Below, in pieces: positions 5,924 to 14,179 of a stretch of 28,335 nt of DNA (its first letter is position 1; each line of letters starts with the position of its first letter). The notes under the pieces are model-generated. The model ran no database searches and was not told where the DNA came from. It saw only the letters and a program-made list of their open reading frames with translations. Origin of the DNA: Candidatus Nomurabacteria bacterium (GTDB lineage Bacteria > Patescibacteriota > Minisyncoccia > Phycocordibacterales > UBA10002); contig CALRDB010000007.1 in assembly GCA_943354745.1 (NCBI GenBank), forward strand, positions 1-28,335, written 5' to 3'. The translations under genes were made by a program, and so were the position numbers.

Positions 5924-7636
5924 TCATCTATCCGGCGGGATTTCGTAGTAGTTAATCAAGAATTTTGCGATATTCATAAATGGCACCGTGAGGGTGGCGG
6001 ATGCGAACTCTACATTCTTCGGCTCGACAGCAAAGAGAAAGACAATGAAACGAGGGTTGTACGCTGGAAAATAGCCAAAGAACGAATGGAGAAAGCGGTC
6101 TTTATAATACCCACCTCCTTTTGGGTCTGGGAGAAGTGCCGTGCCGGTTTTGGCGGCGATGCTATGCTGAGGCATCTTGTAGGAACCCTTAAGGAGTGCG
6201 GTATCCACGACTCGAACCAGCATTCGAGAAATTTCCGTTGAGGTGTCCGACTGTATCACCTGTCTCTTTCCTTGGTCCTCAACAGATCTTGTTACTCCGG
6301 TCGTGTACTTAATATTCGTTACCACATGTGGCGTGACTAGGTACCCACCGTTTCCTAGTGCTGCGAGAGCGCGGATCGTCTGTATGGGTGTGAGGGCGAT
6401 ACCTTGCCCGTACGAAGCGGTTACTAGTTCAATATCTTTACCACTTTCAAGGTTTCGTACGAGACCTCGAGCTTCTCCTGGTAGGTCGATACCTGTTTCC
6501 TCGCCAAGGCCAAATTGCTTAAAATATTGCCGGAACCGATCTTTGCCGAGTCGGAGGGCAACGGTTGCCGCACCTGTGTTAAGTGACTGACTAAGTACTT
6601 CCTGCATATCGACGTTCCCTCGTCCTTTGCCGTCAAAGTTTGAAATTGTTTTTCCGTTGAGAGTCAGAAATCCTTCGTCGTAGTACGTACTCGTGGCGGT
6701 GACGACTCCTGCGTCCAGCCCTGATGCCATGGTAATCGGTTTCAAAATAGAGCCCATTTCGTACACACTCTCGACGAGCGCGTTACTGTACAGACTTACG
6801 TCAACTTCTTTGCCGTAATCGTTGGGACTAAACGAAGGCGAAAGACCCATTCCTAAAATACGTCCCGTCTGAGGATCCATGATGATACCGCCGACCCGTT
6901 TGGTCGAGAAGGTCTTTTGAAGTTCGGCGAGTGTGTCCTCAAGAAAGCTTTCCACACTTGGTTCTATAGAGGTCACCACGTCTCCTTCAAAGTGTTTTGG
7001 TCCAACGACTTTTTTTACCTCGGAAAAGATGTCAGCAAAAAAATTGCTGTAGAGGCTTGCTGTGTCACGTGAAAGGACATCATTATAGTATCGCTCCAGT
7101 CCGTACCTTCCGGTCAGCACGTTGTCATTGAATCCGACAAACCCGAGCACTTGGGACGATAGACGGTCACCAGGATAGAAGCGCCACCGTTCTTTATACA
7201 GGGACACCCCTTTTAATTTCAGCTTCGTGATTGCGTCCGCGGTCTCTGCGGAAATTTTACGAGCGATCTCTTCATACGGGTCAGTGTGCTTTTCTGCCTT
7301 CGAAAAAAACTCCTCTCTCTTAAGGGGGAGCAACGTGGTCAGTGAACGGTACAGTTCATCAGGATTGGTGATATCCTTCGGGTGAATGGCAACAGTAAAC
7401 CCTGTCTTGAGTGAAGCTGCCGAAATCAAGTTACCGGTTTTCGAGGAAAAATATATCGAACCTCGATCGTAGAGTTCTTGGTTAGGGCGTGCGTATTGCC
7501 GATCTGCTTTTTCAAGGTATTCCCTGCCATGCACAATCTGTACAAGATAGAGTTTCGTGATAAGTACGAGACTTATCGCTACACACCCAACGCTGAGGAT
7601 GCGGATACGAAAAAAGAATGTGGGGTGTAGCTTCAT
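5924..7636 (-). CDS. ftsI: Division penicillin-binding protein (FtsI/PBP3 type)
   Basis: 570 aa. A short cytoplasmic tail and one membrane anchor (about 12-34) are followed by a pedestal domain (about 45-200, containing YDRGSIYF and the GLERYYNDVL motif) and a transpeptidase domain. Active-site motifs are present: S296-I-L-K299 with nucleophile Ser, S351-L-N353, and K496-T-G498. GSILKP replaces the more usual GSTFKP. The enzyme cross-links septal peptidoglycan from the outer face of the membrane together with FtsW and FtsL. It is the last gene of the mraZ-rsmH-ftsL-ftsI run, which is why ftsI is preferred over mrdA; the second PBP in this window sits with mreBCD. Confidence 0.9.
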   Translation of the reverse strand: MKLHPTFFFRIRILSVGCVAISLVLITKLYLVQIVHGREYLEKADRQYARPNQELYDRGSIYFSSKTGNLISAASLKTGFTVAIHPKDITNPDELYRSLTTLLPLKREEFFSKAEKHTDPYEEIARKISAETADAITKLKLKGVSLYKERWRFYPGDRLSSQVLGFVGFNDNVLTGRYGLERYYNDVLSRDTASLYSNFFADIFSEVKKVVGPKHFEGDVVTSIEPSVESFLEDTLAELQKTFSTKRVGGIIMDPQTGRILGMGLSPSFSPNDYGKEVDVSLYSNALVESVYEMGSILKPITMASGLDAGVVTATSTYYDEGFLTLNGKTISNFDGKGRGNVDMQEVLSQSLNTGAATVALRLGKDRFRQYFKQFGLGEETGIDLPGEARGLVRNLESGKDIELVTASYGQGIALTPIQTIRALAALGNGGYLVTPHVVTNIKYTTGVTRSVEDQGKRQVIQSDTSTEISRMLVRVVDTALLKGSYKMPQHSIAAKTGTALLPDPKGGGYYKDRFLHSFFGYFPAYNPRFIVFLFAVEPKNVEFASATLTVPFMNIAKFLINYYEIPPDR

Positions 7637-7703
7637 TTCGATAACAATAGCGCTCGATGAGCGTTACGTGAATAGCTGGTACGGTAAAGCGCCTAAGACG
7701 AAG

Positions 7704-8030
7704 CTAGAATTCTTTGGCAGTCGCGACGATGCCCACCTTCTCCGTTGAAATAAATTTGACAACTTTTATATCTTCAAATCCTCTCTCGTAGGCAAGTGCG
7801 ATAGTGATGGTGCGTTTGAGTGAAAGAAACTGCGATTCAAGCTCTGAAACAGAGGCCTCGATTGAGGCCATCTCTCGGCGAGCACTTCCCCATCGTACCC
7901 CGTTAAGCGCCGTGGTATTTACTAAGTAAATGTAAAAGGAGGTAACGAAAAGTACGAGGCAAGCCAAAGACCAGAAAACACTCTTTCCGTATGCGTCTAA
8001 CCATTTTGAAGTTTTCAATACCGCTTTCAT
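7704..8030 (-). CDS. ftsL: FtsL-like small membrane division protein
   Basis: 108 aa. It has a short basic N-terminus, one membrane segment (about 18-37, VFWSLACLVLFVTSFYIYLV), then a heptad-like region (about 50-75, EMASIEASVSELESQFLSLK) and a short tail. This is the architecture of FtsL, the bitopic partner of FtsB/FtsQ that activates FtsWI. Sequence identity in the family is low, so the call rests on topology, size and its place between rsmH (10-base gap) and ftsI (67-base gap). Confidence 0.7.
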   Translation of the reverse strand: MKAVLKTSKWLDAYGKSVFWSLACLVLFVTSFYIYLVNTTALNGVRWGSARREMASIEASVSELESQFLSLKRTITIALAYERGFEDIKVVKFISTEKVGIVATAKEF

Positions 8031-8040
8031 TATTCAGTAC

Positions 8041-8922
8041 TTAGATTTTCTCGATAATTCGTAATTTAGCGCTTCTTGAACGTGGGTTTCTCTGCACCTC
8101 TTCGATGCCTGGGACGAGCGGTCTTTTTGTGATAACCGTTCCCACTTCGGCGTTGCCTAATTCCCTAAAATAATCCTTCACTACTCGGTCTTCCATGCTG
8201 TGGAATGAAATGACCGCAATTCGACCTCCAGGGAGCAACTTTTCCCAAGCTTTCGAAAGTCCGTCCTTCAATCCTTGAAATTCATCATTGACCGCGATAC
8301 GAAGCGCTTGAAACGTCTTTGTCGCTGGATGAATCTTCCCTTTCCGCTTTACTACCGATTCGACAATCCCCGCAAGCTGGAAAGTCGTGGAGATGAGTGA
8401 GGTTTCCCTCACCTCCACAATCTTCCGTGCTATCCGCTTCGCTTGTTTCTCTTCGCCATAATTTTCCAGCAGTGTAGCGATGGTTTCTTCACTCCATTCG
8501 TTCACGATAGTCTTCGCAGTCACCTCACCCTCCTTTGGCGATTTGTTAAACGTCATCTGGAGTGGCTCGTCATGCATGAATGAAAATCCTCGTCCACTCG
8601 GCCCAAGCTGAAAGCTTGAGAGGCCAAGATCAAACAACACACGGTTGACTCCCTGAATACCAAAGCTAGCTAGCGCCTCATCTAGATGACGATAATTCGT
8701 CCGGTAGAAGAGAAACTCACACGCGCACCCTTCAAGTCGAGTTCGACTTCTGTCGATGGCATCTTCGTCGGCGTCAAGACACACAAACGTACCTTCGCCT
8801 ATGGTCTTACAGAGAGCTTCACTGTGCCCGCCTCCGCCTACGGTTGCATCCAAAATGACTTCACCTTTTTTGGCTTGAAGTCCGGTCACTACTTCTTGTA
8901 AAAGAACGGGTATGTGGGTCAT
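8041..8922 (-). CDS. rsmH: 16S rRNA (cytosine1402-N4)-methyltransferase
   Basis: 293 aa, normal family length. The N-terminus HIPVLLQEVVTGL is diagnostic. The SAM-binding loop is DATVGGGGHSEAL (about 25-37), followed by CLDADEDAI, FDLGLSSFQL and GRGFSFMHDEPLQMTFN. The catalytic-region motif AVISFHSMEDRVVKDYF lies near the C-terminus, which ends SRSAKLRIIEKI. The enzyme adds the N4 methyl group to C1402 in the decoding centre, using S-adenosylmethionine. It overlaps mraZ by four bases (8919-8922), so the two are translationally coupled. Confidence 0.97.
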   Translation of the reverse strand: MTHIPVLLQEVVTGLQAKKGEVILDATVGGGGHSEALCKTIGEGTFVCLDADEDAIDRSRTRLEGCACEFLFYRTNYRHLDEALASFGIQGVNRVLFDLGLSSFQLGPSGRGFSFMHDEPLQMTFNKSPKEGEVTAKTIVNEWSEETIATLLENYGEEKQAKRIARKIVEVRETSLISTTFQLAGIVESVVKRKGKIHPATKTFQALRIAVNDEFQGLKDGLSKAWEKLLPGGRIAVISFHSMEDRVVKDYFRELGNAEVGTVITKRPLVPGIEEVQRNPRSRSAKLRIIEKI

Positions 8923-9353
8923 AGCACGCCGACCCCTCCTAGCTTCTCTGCCAATGTATCCGCTTGCTTTTCAACTCCTTTCTTGTATTCCTGCCACCGC
9001 TTCTCGTTCCAGAGTTCAACACGGGACTGTACTCCGACAACCGCGACCTTCTCCTTGAGGTCCGCACGCTCGCGTAAGAAATCTGGTATGAGCACCCGTC
9101 CGATCGAATCCACTTCCGCCTCCGTGGCACCGCCAAGCATGTATCGGTTGAAACTTCGTGTGTCTGCTTGAAGCATCGATGATTCACCAAGTCGCTCTGA
9201 AATCTTTTCCCACTGCTTCAATGTGAAAACGAACAAGCATCCATCGAGACCCGGAGTCACCACTACTTTCTTCCCCATCTCAGCTCGGAATTTTGCTGGC
9301 AACGACAAACGATTCTTGTCGTCTATGGTGTGGATGAATTCGCCGATTAACAT
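8919..9353 (-). CDS. mraZ: MraZ transcriptional regulator of the division cluster
   Basis: 144 aa with two AbrB-like swapped-hairpin domains: GEFIHTIDDKNRLSLPAKFR near the N-terminus and VDSIGRVLIPDFLRERADL at about 83-100. In other bacteria MraZ forms a ring that binds short direct repeats upstream of its own gene and controls the dcw cluster. Candidate boxes are present at 9516-9565. The ATG is not preceded by a Shine-Dalgarno sequence. The long interval up to the putative promoter holds a small ORF (9366-9518). First conventional gene of the division operon. Confidence 0.95.
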   Translation of the reverse strand: MLIGEFIHTIDDKNRLSLPAKFRAEMGKKVVVTPGLDGCLFVFTLKQWEKISERLGESSMLQADTRSFNRYMLGGATEAEVDSIGRVLIPDFLRERADLKEKVAVVGVQSRVELWNEKRWQEYKKGVEKQADTLAEKLGGVGVL

Positions 9354-9365
9354 GATGAAAAGGAG

Positions 9366-9518
9366 CTAGCTCTTCTTGTCTGCTCGCGCAGGCAGGCGCC
9401 GTACCAATACTTTTTCCCGGCACTCGGCTCCTGTGGAAACACAAATCGGCAACGCGTAACGCTTGCCTTTGTAAAAAACTCGATAGATGACTTTTGCTAT
9501 TTGTATTTTCTTGTTCAT
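9366..9518 (-). CDS. Candidate 50-residue ORF in the mraZ leader
   Basis: ATG to TAG on the minus strand, 50 codons, ending 12 bases before the mraZ ATG. The product is strongly basic (starts MNKKIQIAKVIYRVFYKG, ends RLPARADKKS) with two Cys, no membrane segment and no family I recognise. It begins immediately after the MraZ-type boxes and about 26 bases after a TATACA -10 box, so it would be the first ORF of the division operon. It could be a real small protein, a regulatory leader peptide, or a chance frame. Confidence 0.4.
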   Translation of the reverse strand: MNKKIQIAKVIYRVFYKGKRYALPICVSTGAECREKVLVRRLPARADKKS

Positions 9519-9565
9519 ACCACTTCATCCCACTTAGCGCATATTGTATAACACTTTGTCCCACA
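9516..9565 (-). promoter_or_regulatory. mraZ promoter region with MraZ-box-like repeats
   Basis: On the minus strand: GTGGGACAAAGTG (-35 zone), TATACAAT (-10 at 9543-9550), then two tandem 10-bp units AAGTGGGATG and AAGTGGTATG (9516-9535) just before the ATG at 9518. GTGG-type units at 10-bp spacing between promoter and start are the known form of MraZ binding sites, so MraZ autoregulation is inferred. Confidence 0.6.
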
Positions 9566-9580
9566 GCATAGTCCTTTATC

Positions 9581-9611
9581 TGTGGATAAGTAGTGGACAA
9601 CCTGTAGATAA
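9581..9611. promoter_or_regulatory. Three DnaA-box-like 9-mers at 11-bp spacing
   Basis: TGTGGATAA (9581-9589) is the exact complement of the consensus DnaA box TTATCCACA. AGTGGACAA (9592-9600) and TGTAGATAA (9603-9611) are near matches (two and one mismatches) in the same orientation. Their starts are exactly 11 bases apart, about one helical turn. The array lies upstream of the mraZ promoter. It may let DnaA act on the division genes, or belong to a replication-related site. Confidence 0.5.
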
Positions 9612-9719
9612 GAACAGGAAGGTATCAAGAGAAAACAGACCTCTCGACAGAGAAGTTTATACCTGCTAGGGTACGTATTGGTTCAGTGATCTTGTCCAGA
9701 ACGTGGCAATTCTCTCAAA

Positions 9720-10022
9720 ATGAATGCAAAAATATTAAGAACTGAGGAAAGTGGAAAGCCTCATATACCGAGCCTCGCACTCCTTCTAATGGAAAATGGA
9801 TTGATATTTTACAAATTCCCCGACGGAACACTTAAAATTGAGTCAGCCGGAAATGCACCTGCAGGCGACCCTACCGATGACTTTACCGTGCACATGATGA
9901 TGTCGTACTGTCCTACTCTGAATCTTGATGGGCCGACAGCCGACAAAATAACTTTAGCCTGGAGGCTTCTCCAGGAAATCAATGTTGAAATTGAGGAGCA
10001 GTTGGCCATAAAAACAAATTAG
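9720..10022 (+). CDS. Small hypothetical protein
   Basis: 100 aa, ATG to TAG, with a good terminator 30 bases later. It is acidic and soluble. A beta-like first half (GLIFYKFPDGTLKIESAGNAP) is followed by a Met-rich segment (DDFTVHMMMSYCPTL) and a C-terminal helix (ADKITLAWRLLQEINVEIEEQLA). No family recognised. It is divergent from the mraZ cluster across about 200 bases that hold the MraZ and DnaA-like boxes, so it may share that control region. No clear promoter or Shine-Dalgarno sequence is seen. Confidence 0.6.
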   Translation: MNAKILRTEESGKPHIPSLALLLMENGLIFYKFPDGTLKIESAGNAPAGDPTDDFTVHMMMSYCPTLNLDGPTADKITLAWRLLQEINVEIEEQLAIKTN

Positions 10023-10050
10023 TACGTAGTATAACGTAGGCTTTATTCCA

Positions 10051-10083
10051 AAACAGCGCCCTTTTCAGGTCGCTGTTTTTTTA
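10051..10083 (+). terminator. Terminator of the 9720-10022 gene
   Basis: AAACAGCG pairs with CGCTGTTT across a loop that can itself pair (CC with GG), followed by a run of T (10076-10082). Confidence 0.85.
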
Positions 10084-10160
10084 CGTACGGCTACCCTATT
10101 TCGAAGTAAGGTAGCAACTATATTTTAGTTGGTTAGCTAATGTCTAAATTTCTCAACCAA

Positions 10161-10188
10161 AACAACACCTGTGTATGGTGTTGTTTTT
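10161..10188. terminator. Second stem-loop terminator facing lysS
   Basis: ACAACACC (10162-10169) pairs with GGTGTTGT (10177-10184) around TGTGTAT, with TTTTT on the plus-strand side. It lies 26 bases past the lysS stop, so it may act on read-through from either side. Between the two terminators (10084-10160) I see only a weak inverted repeat (GCTACC with GGTAGC). Confidence 0.55.
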
Positions 10189-10210
10189 AATACTTCGGGT
10201 CTGTATGTTC

Positions 10211-11680
10211 TTATTCAGTTTTTGGACGGAGCATCGGAAAGAAAATTACTTCGCGTATATTGTGCGAATCGGTAAGGAGCATGGCGAGGCGGTCAATGCC
10301 GATGCCGATACCGCCGTTCGGAGGCATACCGTATTCCATCGCTTCGAGGTACACTTTATCGCTTGGCGAGATTTCCCCTTCCCCTTCGCGTTTCTGTTTG
10401 TCTTGCTCGGCATAACGCGCCGCTTGGTCGAGTGGGTTATTGAGCTCTGAAAAAGCATTCACAAACTCAAGTGTTCCCGCAACTAGCTGAAACCGGTCAA
10501 TAAGTGTAGGGTCTTCTTCTTTTCGTTTGGCGAAAGGATTCATCTCAACCGGATAGTCAATAATGAAAGTCGGTTGAATAAGCTTCGGGCGTACGGCTTT
10601 TTTGTAAATAGCATCGAGCATTTTCTCGCGTGTTTTGATGTTCTCGACAGTGACACCAAGCTGTTTCGCTTTTAGGGTCAACTCTCCCATTGGCGCTTTT
10701 TCTGGTGACGGAAGTAATGCGTATCTTCGAAGAAGATCGTAAAAGGTAATCACGGCAAACGGCGCTTCGAAATTAATGGTGCTACCGGCATAAGAGATTT
10801 CAAGTTTTCCAAAAAGTGTGGTGACCACATGGCGAACGAGCGCCTCAATAAAGGCACGTTGCCCTGTAGCATCGGAAAAGACCTCTTGTGATTCAAGCAT
10901 CGTAAATTCGGGATTGTGTGTAACGTCGATTCCTTCGTTTCTGAATTTACGTCCGATTTCGTATACGCGAGGATAGCCGCCTACCACTAACTGCTTTAAA
11001 TAAAGCTCTTGAGCAATGGTCAAATAAAAATCCACACCAAGCGCGTTTGAGTGTGTGACAAATGGCTCAGCGCTTGCTCCACCTGCTACGGACTGAAGTC
11101 TCGGGGTCTCAACTTCAAGGTACCCTCGACTATTATAGAAGTTGCGGATCTCAGTAATCATTCTGGAGCGAACAGCGAAGCGGTTGCGCACTTCTTCATT
11201 CATGAGCGTATCAAGATAACGTTTCCGAAACCGTTCCTCAGTATCGGTAAGTCCATGCCATTTTTCCGGAAGCGGCCTTAGGCTCTTCGCAAGCATACGC
11301 CAACTCTTCACCTGAAGTGTCTTTTCGCTTCTCTTTGTGGTAAAGAGTGTTCCGTTTATTTCGACAATGTCGCCGATATCTACAGTCTCACTCCAAAGGC
11401 TAAAATCGTCGGCCGCCAGTTCGTCCTTCTTGAGGAGTGCTTGAAATGTAGCCGTACCGTCAAAGAGATCGACAAATACAAGACCTCCTTGTCCACGCAC
11501 AGCCATCACTCTCCCCGCAAGAAAAAGTTCTGTCTTTTTCGAAAGCTCTTCAAATTTGTCGCACGCCTCCTTCAGTGTTACGTCGCAGTGCGTCGAAATA
11601 GGATAAGGATTGAGTCCTTTGTCCTTAAGAATCTGCAGCTTCGATAGGCGTATTTGTCGGATTTCATCAAAAGAAGCCAT
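10211..11680 (-). CDS. lysS: Lysyl-tRNA synthetase, class II
   Basis: 489 aa from the ATG at 11680 (MASFDEIRQIRLSKL), preferred over a GTG five codons upstream. An N-terminal OB-fold anticodon-binding domain (about 50-150, LFLAGRVMAVRGQGGLVFVDLFD) precedes the class II catalytic core. Motif 1 is around FYNSRGYLEVETPRLQ, motif 2 is VYEIGRKFRNEGIDVTHNPEFTMLE in type, and motif 3 is GIGIGIDRLAMLLTDSHNIREVIFFP at the C-terminus. The enzyme charges tRNA-Lys using ATP. Last gene of the long minus-strand run; greA lies 105 bases upstream. Confidence 0.96.
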   Translation of the reverse strand: MASFDEIRQIRLSKLQILKDKGLNPYPISTHCDVTLKEACDKFEELSKKTELFLAGRVMAVRGQGGLVFVDLFDGTATFQALLKKDELAADDFSLWSETVDIGDIVEINGTLFTTKRSEKTLQVKSWRMLAKSLRPLPEKWHGLTDTEERFRKRYLDTLMNEEVRNRFAVRSRMITEIRNFYNSRGYLEVETPRLQSVAGGASAEPFVTHSNALGVDFYLTIAQELYLKQLVVGGYPRVYEIGRKFRNEGIDVTHNPEFTMLESQEVFSDATGQRAFIEALVRHVVTTLFGKLEISYAGSTINFEAPFAVITFYDLLRRYALLPSPEKAPMGELTLKAKQLGVTVENIKTREKMLDAIYKKAVRPKLIQPTFIIDYPVEMNPFAKRKEEDPTLIDRFQLVAGTLEFVNAFSELNNPLDQAARYAEQDKQKREGEGEISPSDKVYLEAMEYGMPPNGGIGIGIDRLAMLLTDSHNIREVIFFPMLRPKTE

Positions 11681-11785
11681 AAAAGTTTCGAACACCGTAA
11701 GAATCTCACTGTCCGAATTAATTTAGGTAATACCGAATGTTTAATTCTCAAAAGGAATTAAAAACGAGGATTTACTTACAATACG

Positions 11786-12253
11786 TTACTCGATATCTAC
11801 AATGGTGTAGTTCACGTTACCGACAGGAGTTTTGGCGGTGAGATGCTCGCCTTTCCTTTTGCTAAGGAGTGCCTGTCCAAGAGGAGAGTTGAGTGAAAGC
11901 TTGTACTGTGAAAGGTCAGCTTCCTCTGAGCCGACAATCTTGTAGGTCACCTTTTCGCTCGCGCCTTCTTTCATAAGTGACACGGTTGAACCAACCCCGA
12001 CCACTTCACTGTGATGCATTTTTACGATCACGGCAGAGAGGAGCATCGCCTCGAGCTTCTTAATACGGTCTTCAATGTTCGCTTGCATCTCTCGAGCCTC
12101 CTGGTATTCGGCATTTTCCGAAAGGTCACCAAGTGATTTTGCGTACTCAAGACTCTCCGCGACCTCCTTGCGGCGGACAGTTTTTAGGGTCTGAAGTTCT
12201 TTGACAAGTTCGCTATATTTTTCTTGTGTAAGGTATTCGGGGGCGTCTGGCAT
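11786..12253 (-). CDS. greA: Transcription elongation factor GreA
   Basis: 155 aa, standard length. An N-terminal antiparallel coiled coil (about 8-75) includes the LGDLSENAEYQEARE tip, with the acidic residues that enter the RNA polymerase secondary channel, and KLEAMLLSAVIV. The C-terminal FKBP-like domain has VVGVGSTVSL, YKIVGSEEAD, SPLGQALLSKRKGE and the closing TAKTPVGNVNYTIVDIE. It stimulates transcript cleavage to rescue backtracked polymerase. A TATAAA box lies 19 bases before the ATG on the minus strand, so it probably has its own promoter. Confidence 0.97.
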   Translation of the reverse strand: MPDAPEYLTQEKYSELVKELQTLKTVRRKEVAESLEYAKSLGDLSENAEYQEAREMQANIEDRIKKLEAMLLSAVIVKMHHSEVVGVGSTVSLMKEGASEKVTYKIVGSEEADLSQYKLSLNSPLGQALLSKRKGEHLTAKTPVGNVNYTIVDIE

Positions 12254-12325
12254 GGTGATATGTGTTAGCTTTTATAACCCTGTGATTTTAACGGTTTTTG
12301 GGTGGTAAGTCAACGAGGCGTAACT

Positions 12326-12395
12326 GTAACGAATAACTGGAACAAGTGACAGAAACAAGGAAAGACCAACTATCTTCGTTCCAGTTACTTGTTAC
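12326..12395. repeat. Inverted repeat that overlaps the mrdA stop codon
   Basis: 18-bp arms (12326-12343 and 12378-12395, two mismatches) of the TAACTGGAAC type, with related GTGAC/GTCAC words around. The mrdA stop (12385-12387) and its last codons lie inside the right arm, so the end of PBP2 is encoded by repeat sequence. Confidence 0.6.
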
Positions 12396-14121
12396 TTGTC
12401 ACCGTTTCAGGTGTGAGGTATTCTGGTGCGTTCTTGCTCATCCATTCAAAAAACTGACGGCCAACGAATGAGGCACCAATGGTGTTATCTCGTGGACCTT
12501 TTTCCATAATAATGGCAAAGGCGTATCGTGGTTTCTCATACGGAAAGAATCCTACAACCCACGAGTTCACAAACTTTTTCTGAGTGCCAAGCTCTGCGGT
12601 CCCTGTCTTTCCCGCTATGCTTACGTTGGGAAGGAGGAGGCCACTTGCCGTTCCGCCATGTGTAACCGCTTCAAGCATTCCCTCTCGCACAACTTGAAAC
12701 GATGAGGTTTTGATCGGTAGGACAGTATATGAAGGTGGGACGTCCTTTTCTTCAATAATGCGAGGTTCAAGAAGTTTCCCCCCATTGGCTATAGCAGCAA
12801 AGGCACGAGCCACTTGTAGTGGTGTCACCTGGAATCCGTATTGACCGATAGCCGTGTGATAGGTATTACCTAGCCTCCAGGATTCGCCGTCGAAGTTTGC
12901 TCGTTTCCACTCAGGATTTGGAATAATTCCTCCTTCTCCAAACATATCGTTTCCCGGTGGAACAGAGCCAAATCCAAACAACCGAGCGTACTTTTCGATT
13001 TTTGCGATGCCAAGCCCAGGCTGGTCCTCGAATCCGCCGCCTACTTCATAAAAGTAGACATCGGAGGAAACGGCCAACGCTCTTCGCATATTCACTGCCC
13101 CGTGGGCTTTCCAGTCCTTAAAAATACTTGGTTTGCTTGGATCAAAGGGGTTGGGCACAGTAAGGGATCCTGTGCTGATGATCTCCTGTTCCGGTGTTAT
13201 AACTCCTTCTTCAAGAGCAGCAAGGGCTATAAATGGTTTTACGATCGAACCGGGTGTATAAAGTCCGTCCATGGCACGATTAAGAAAAGGCTTTTTTTGA
13301 TCGGCAAATGCTTTTGTAATAGCACCTGCGTCTGTGCCGTCAGTAAGTACCTGGGAGCGGTACTCAGGAAAACTTACGGACGACAGGAGGTCTCCATTTT
13401 CTACATCCATAATGACAGCTGCGCCTCCCTGAAATCCTCGCTCCCGTGCTAACCCCTCCATGTCGTGATAGAGCTCTGCTTGAAGTCTTGCATCAATGGT
13501 TAGTGTAACTGCCGCTCCATCTTTTGCGGGTTTCTGGATACTTTCAGATTCAATGTTTCCGTGCGCATTGATTTCTATAATCTTGAGTCCATGTTGAGGT
13601 GAAATATACTCGTTATAATATTTCTCTACTCCAGCGCGCCCTTCGAAGTCAACTTTATAGTAAAAACCAGCTTTATCCTTTAACGGGTATTTTAAAAATC
13701 CGAGTACGTGTGCCAACCCCTCCTGATCAAGATATTTGCGCTTGGAAAACGAGGGTTCTTTCTCATCGATCACGTTCCATGCAAGAAAGGTCTTATTCCG
13801 GTCATAAAGTACTCCACGTGATCCGAACATAAGCGTGTAGCGGAGGCGATTCTGGGCGCTTTGTACGGCGTAGGTATTTCCCGCTTTCACTTGGAGTGTA
13901 TAACTTTTTGAAAGAACGAGCATGAGAATCAAGCAAAAAACTCCCGCGAGCACGAAAATGGTGCGCTGAGAAATGGGTCGTTCAAGTCGTCCTTCAAACT
14001 GATGCCGGTCGAATTGTGGCAGATTGCTCGAGTCAAGAAAAATCTCGTCGGGATCAATTCTACTTATTTTTCGACGTCGATTTAGTAGGACAGACAAAAA
14101 ATGGCTACTCTTTCGCAACAT
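12385..14121 (-). CDS. mrdA: Penicillin-binding protein 2 (elongation transpeptidase)
   Basis: 578 aa. An unusually long basic cytoplasmic N-terminus (about 1-50) precedes one membrane anchor (about 53-72), a pedestal domain with RGVLYDRN and GRAGVEKYYNEY, and the transpeptidase domain. Active-site motifs are S292-I-V-K295 (TPGSIVKPF), S352-S-D354 as the SxN-class motif with Asp, and K505-T-G507 (AGKTGTAE). SSD and the neighbourhood mreB-mreC-mreD identify it as PBP2 of the rod complex, cross-linking side-wall peptidoglycan with RodA. The C-terminal tail (PETVTSNK) comes from the repeat at 12326-12395. Confidence 0.93.
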   Translation of the reverse strand: MLRKSSHFLSVLLNRRRKISRIDPDEIFLDSSNLPQFDRHQFEGRLERPISQRTIFVLAGVFCLILMLVLSKSYTLQVKAGNTYAVQSAQNRLRYTLMFGSRGVLYDRNKTFLAWNVIDEKEPSFSKRKYLDQEGLAHVLGFLKYPLKDKAGFYYKVDFEGRAGVEKYYNEYISPQHGLKIIEINAHGNIESESIQKPAKDGAAVTLTIDARLQAELYHDMEGLARERGFQGGAAVIMDVENGDLLSSVSFPEYRSQVLTDGTDAGAITKAFADQKKPFLNRAMDGLYTPGSIVKPFIALAALEEGVITPEQEIISTGSLTVPNPFDPSKPSIFKDWKAHGAVNMRRALAVSSDVYFYEVGGGFEDQPGLGIAKIEKYARLFGFGSVPPGNDMFGEGGIIPNPEWKRANFDGESWRLGNTYHTAIGQYGFQVTPLQVARAFAAIANGGKLLEPRIIEEKDVPPSYTVLPIKTSSFQVVREGMLEAVTHGGTASGLLLPNVSIAGKTGTAELGTQKKFVNSWVVGFFPYEKPRYAFAIIMEKGPRDNTIGASFVGRQFFEWMSKNAPEYLTPETVTSNK

Positions 14122-14179
14122 ACAAAGGAGTATACAATAGGAAGTACATTTCTCGTATGGTCTCCGTTTTTTGTGGTCG

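Noticed and set aside
9581..9611. Chromosomal origin of replication
   Set aside because: Only three DnaA-box-like sites are present, without an AT-rich unwinding region or the usual dnaA-dnaN neighbours.
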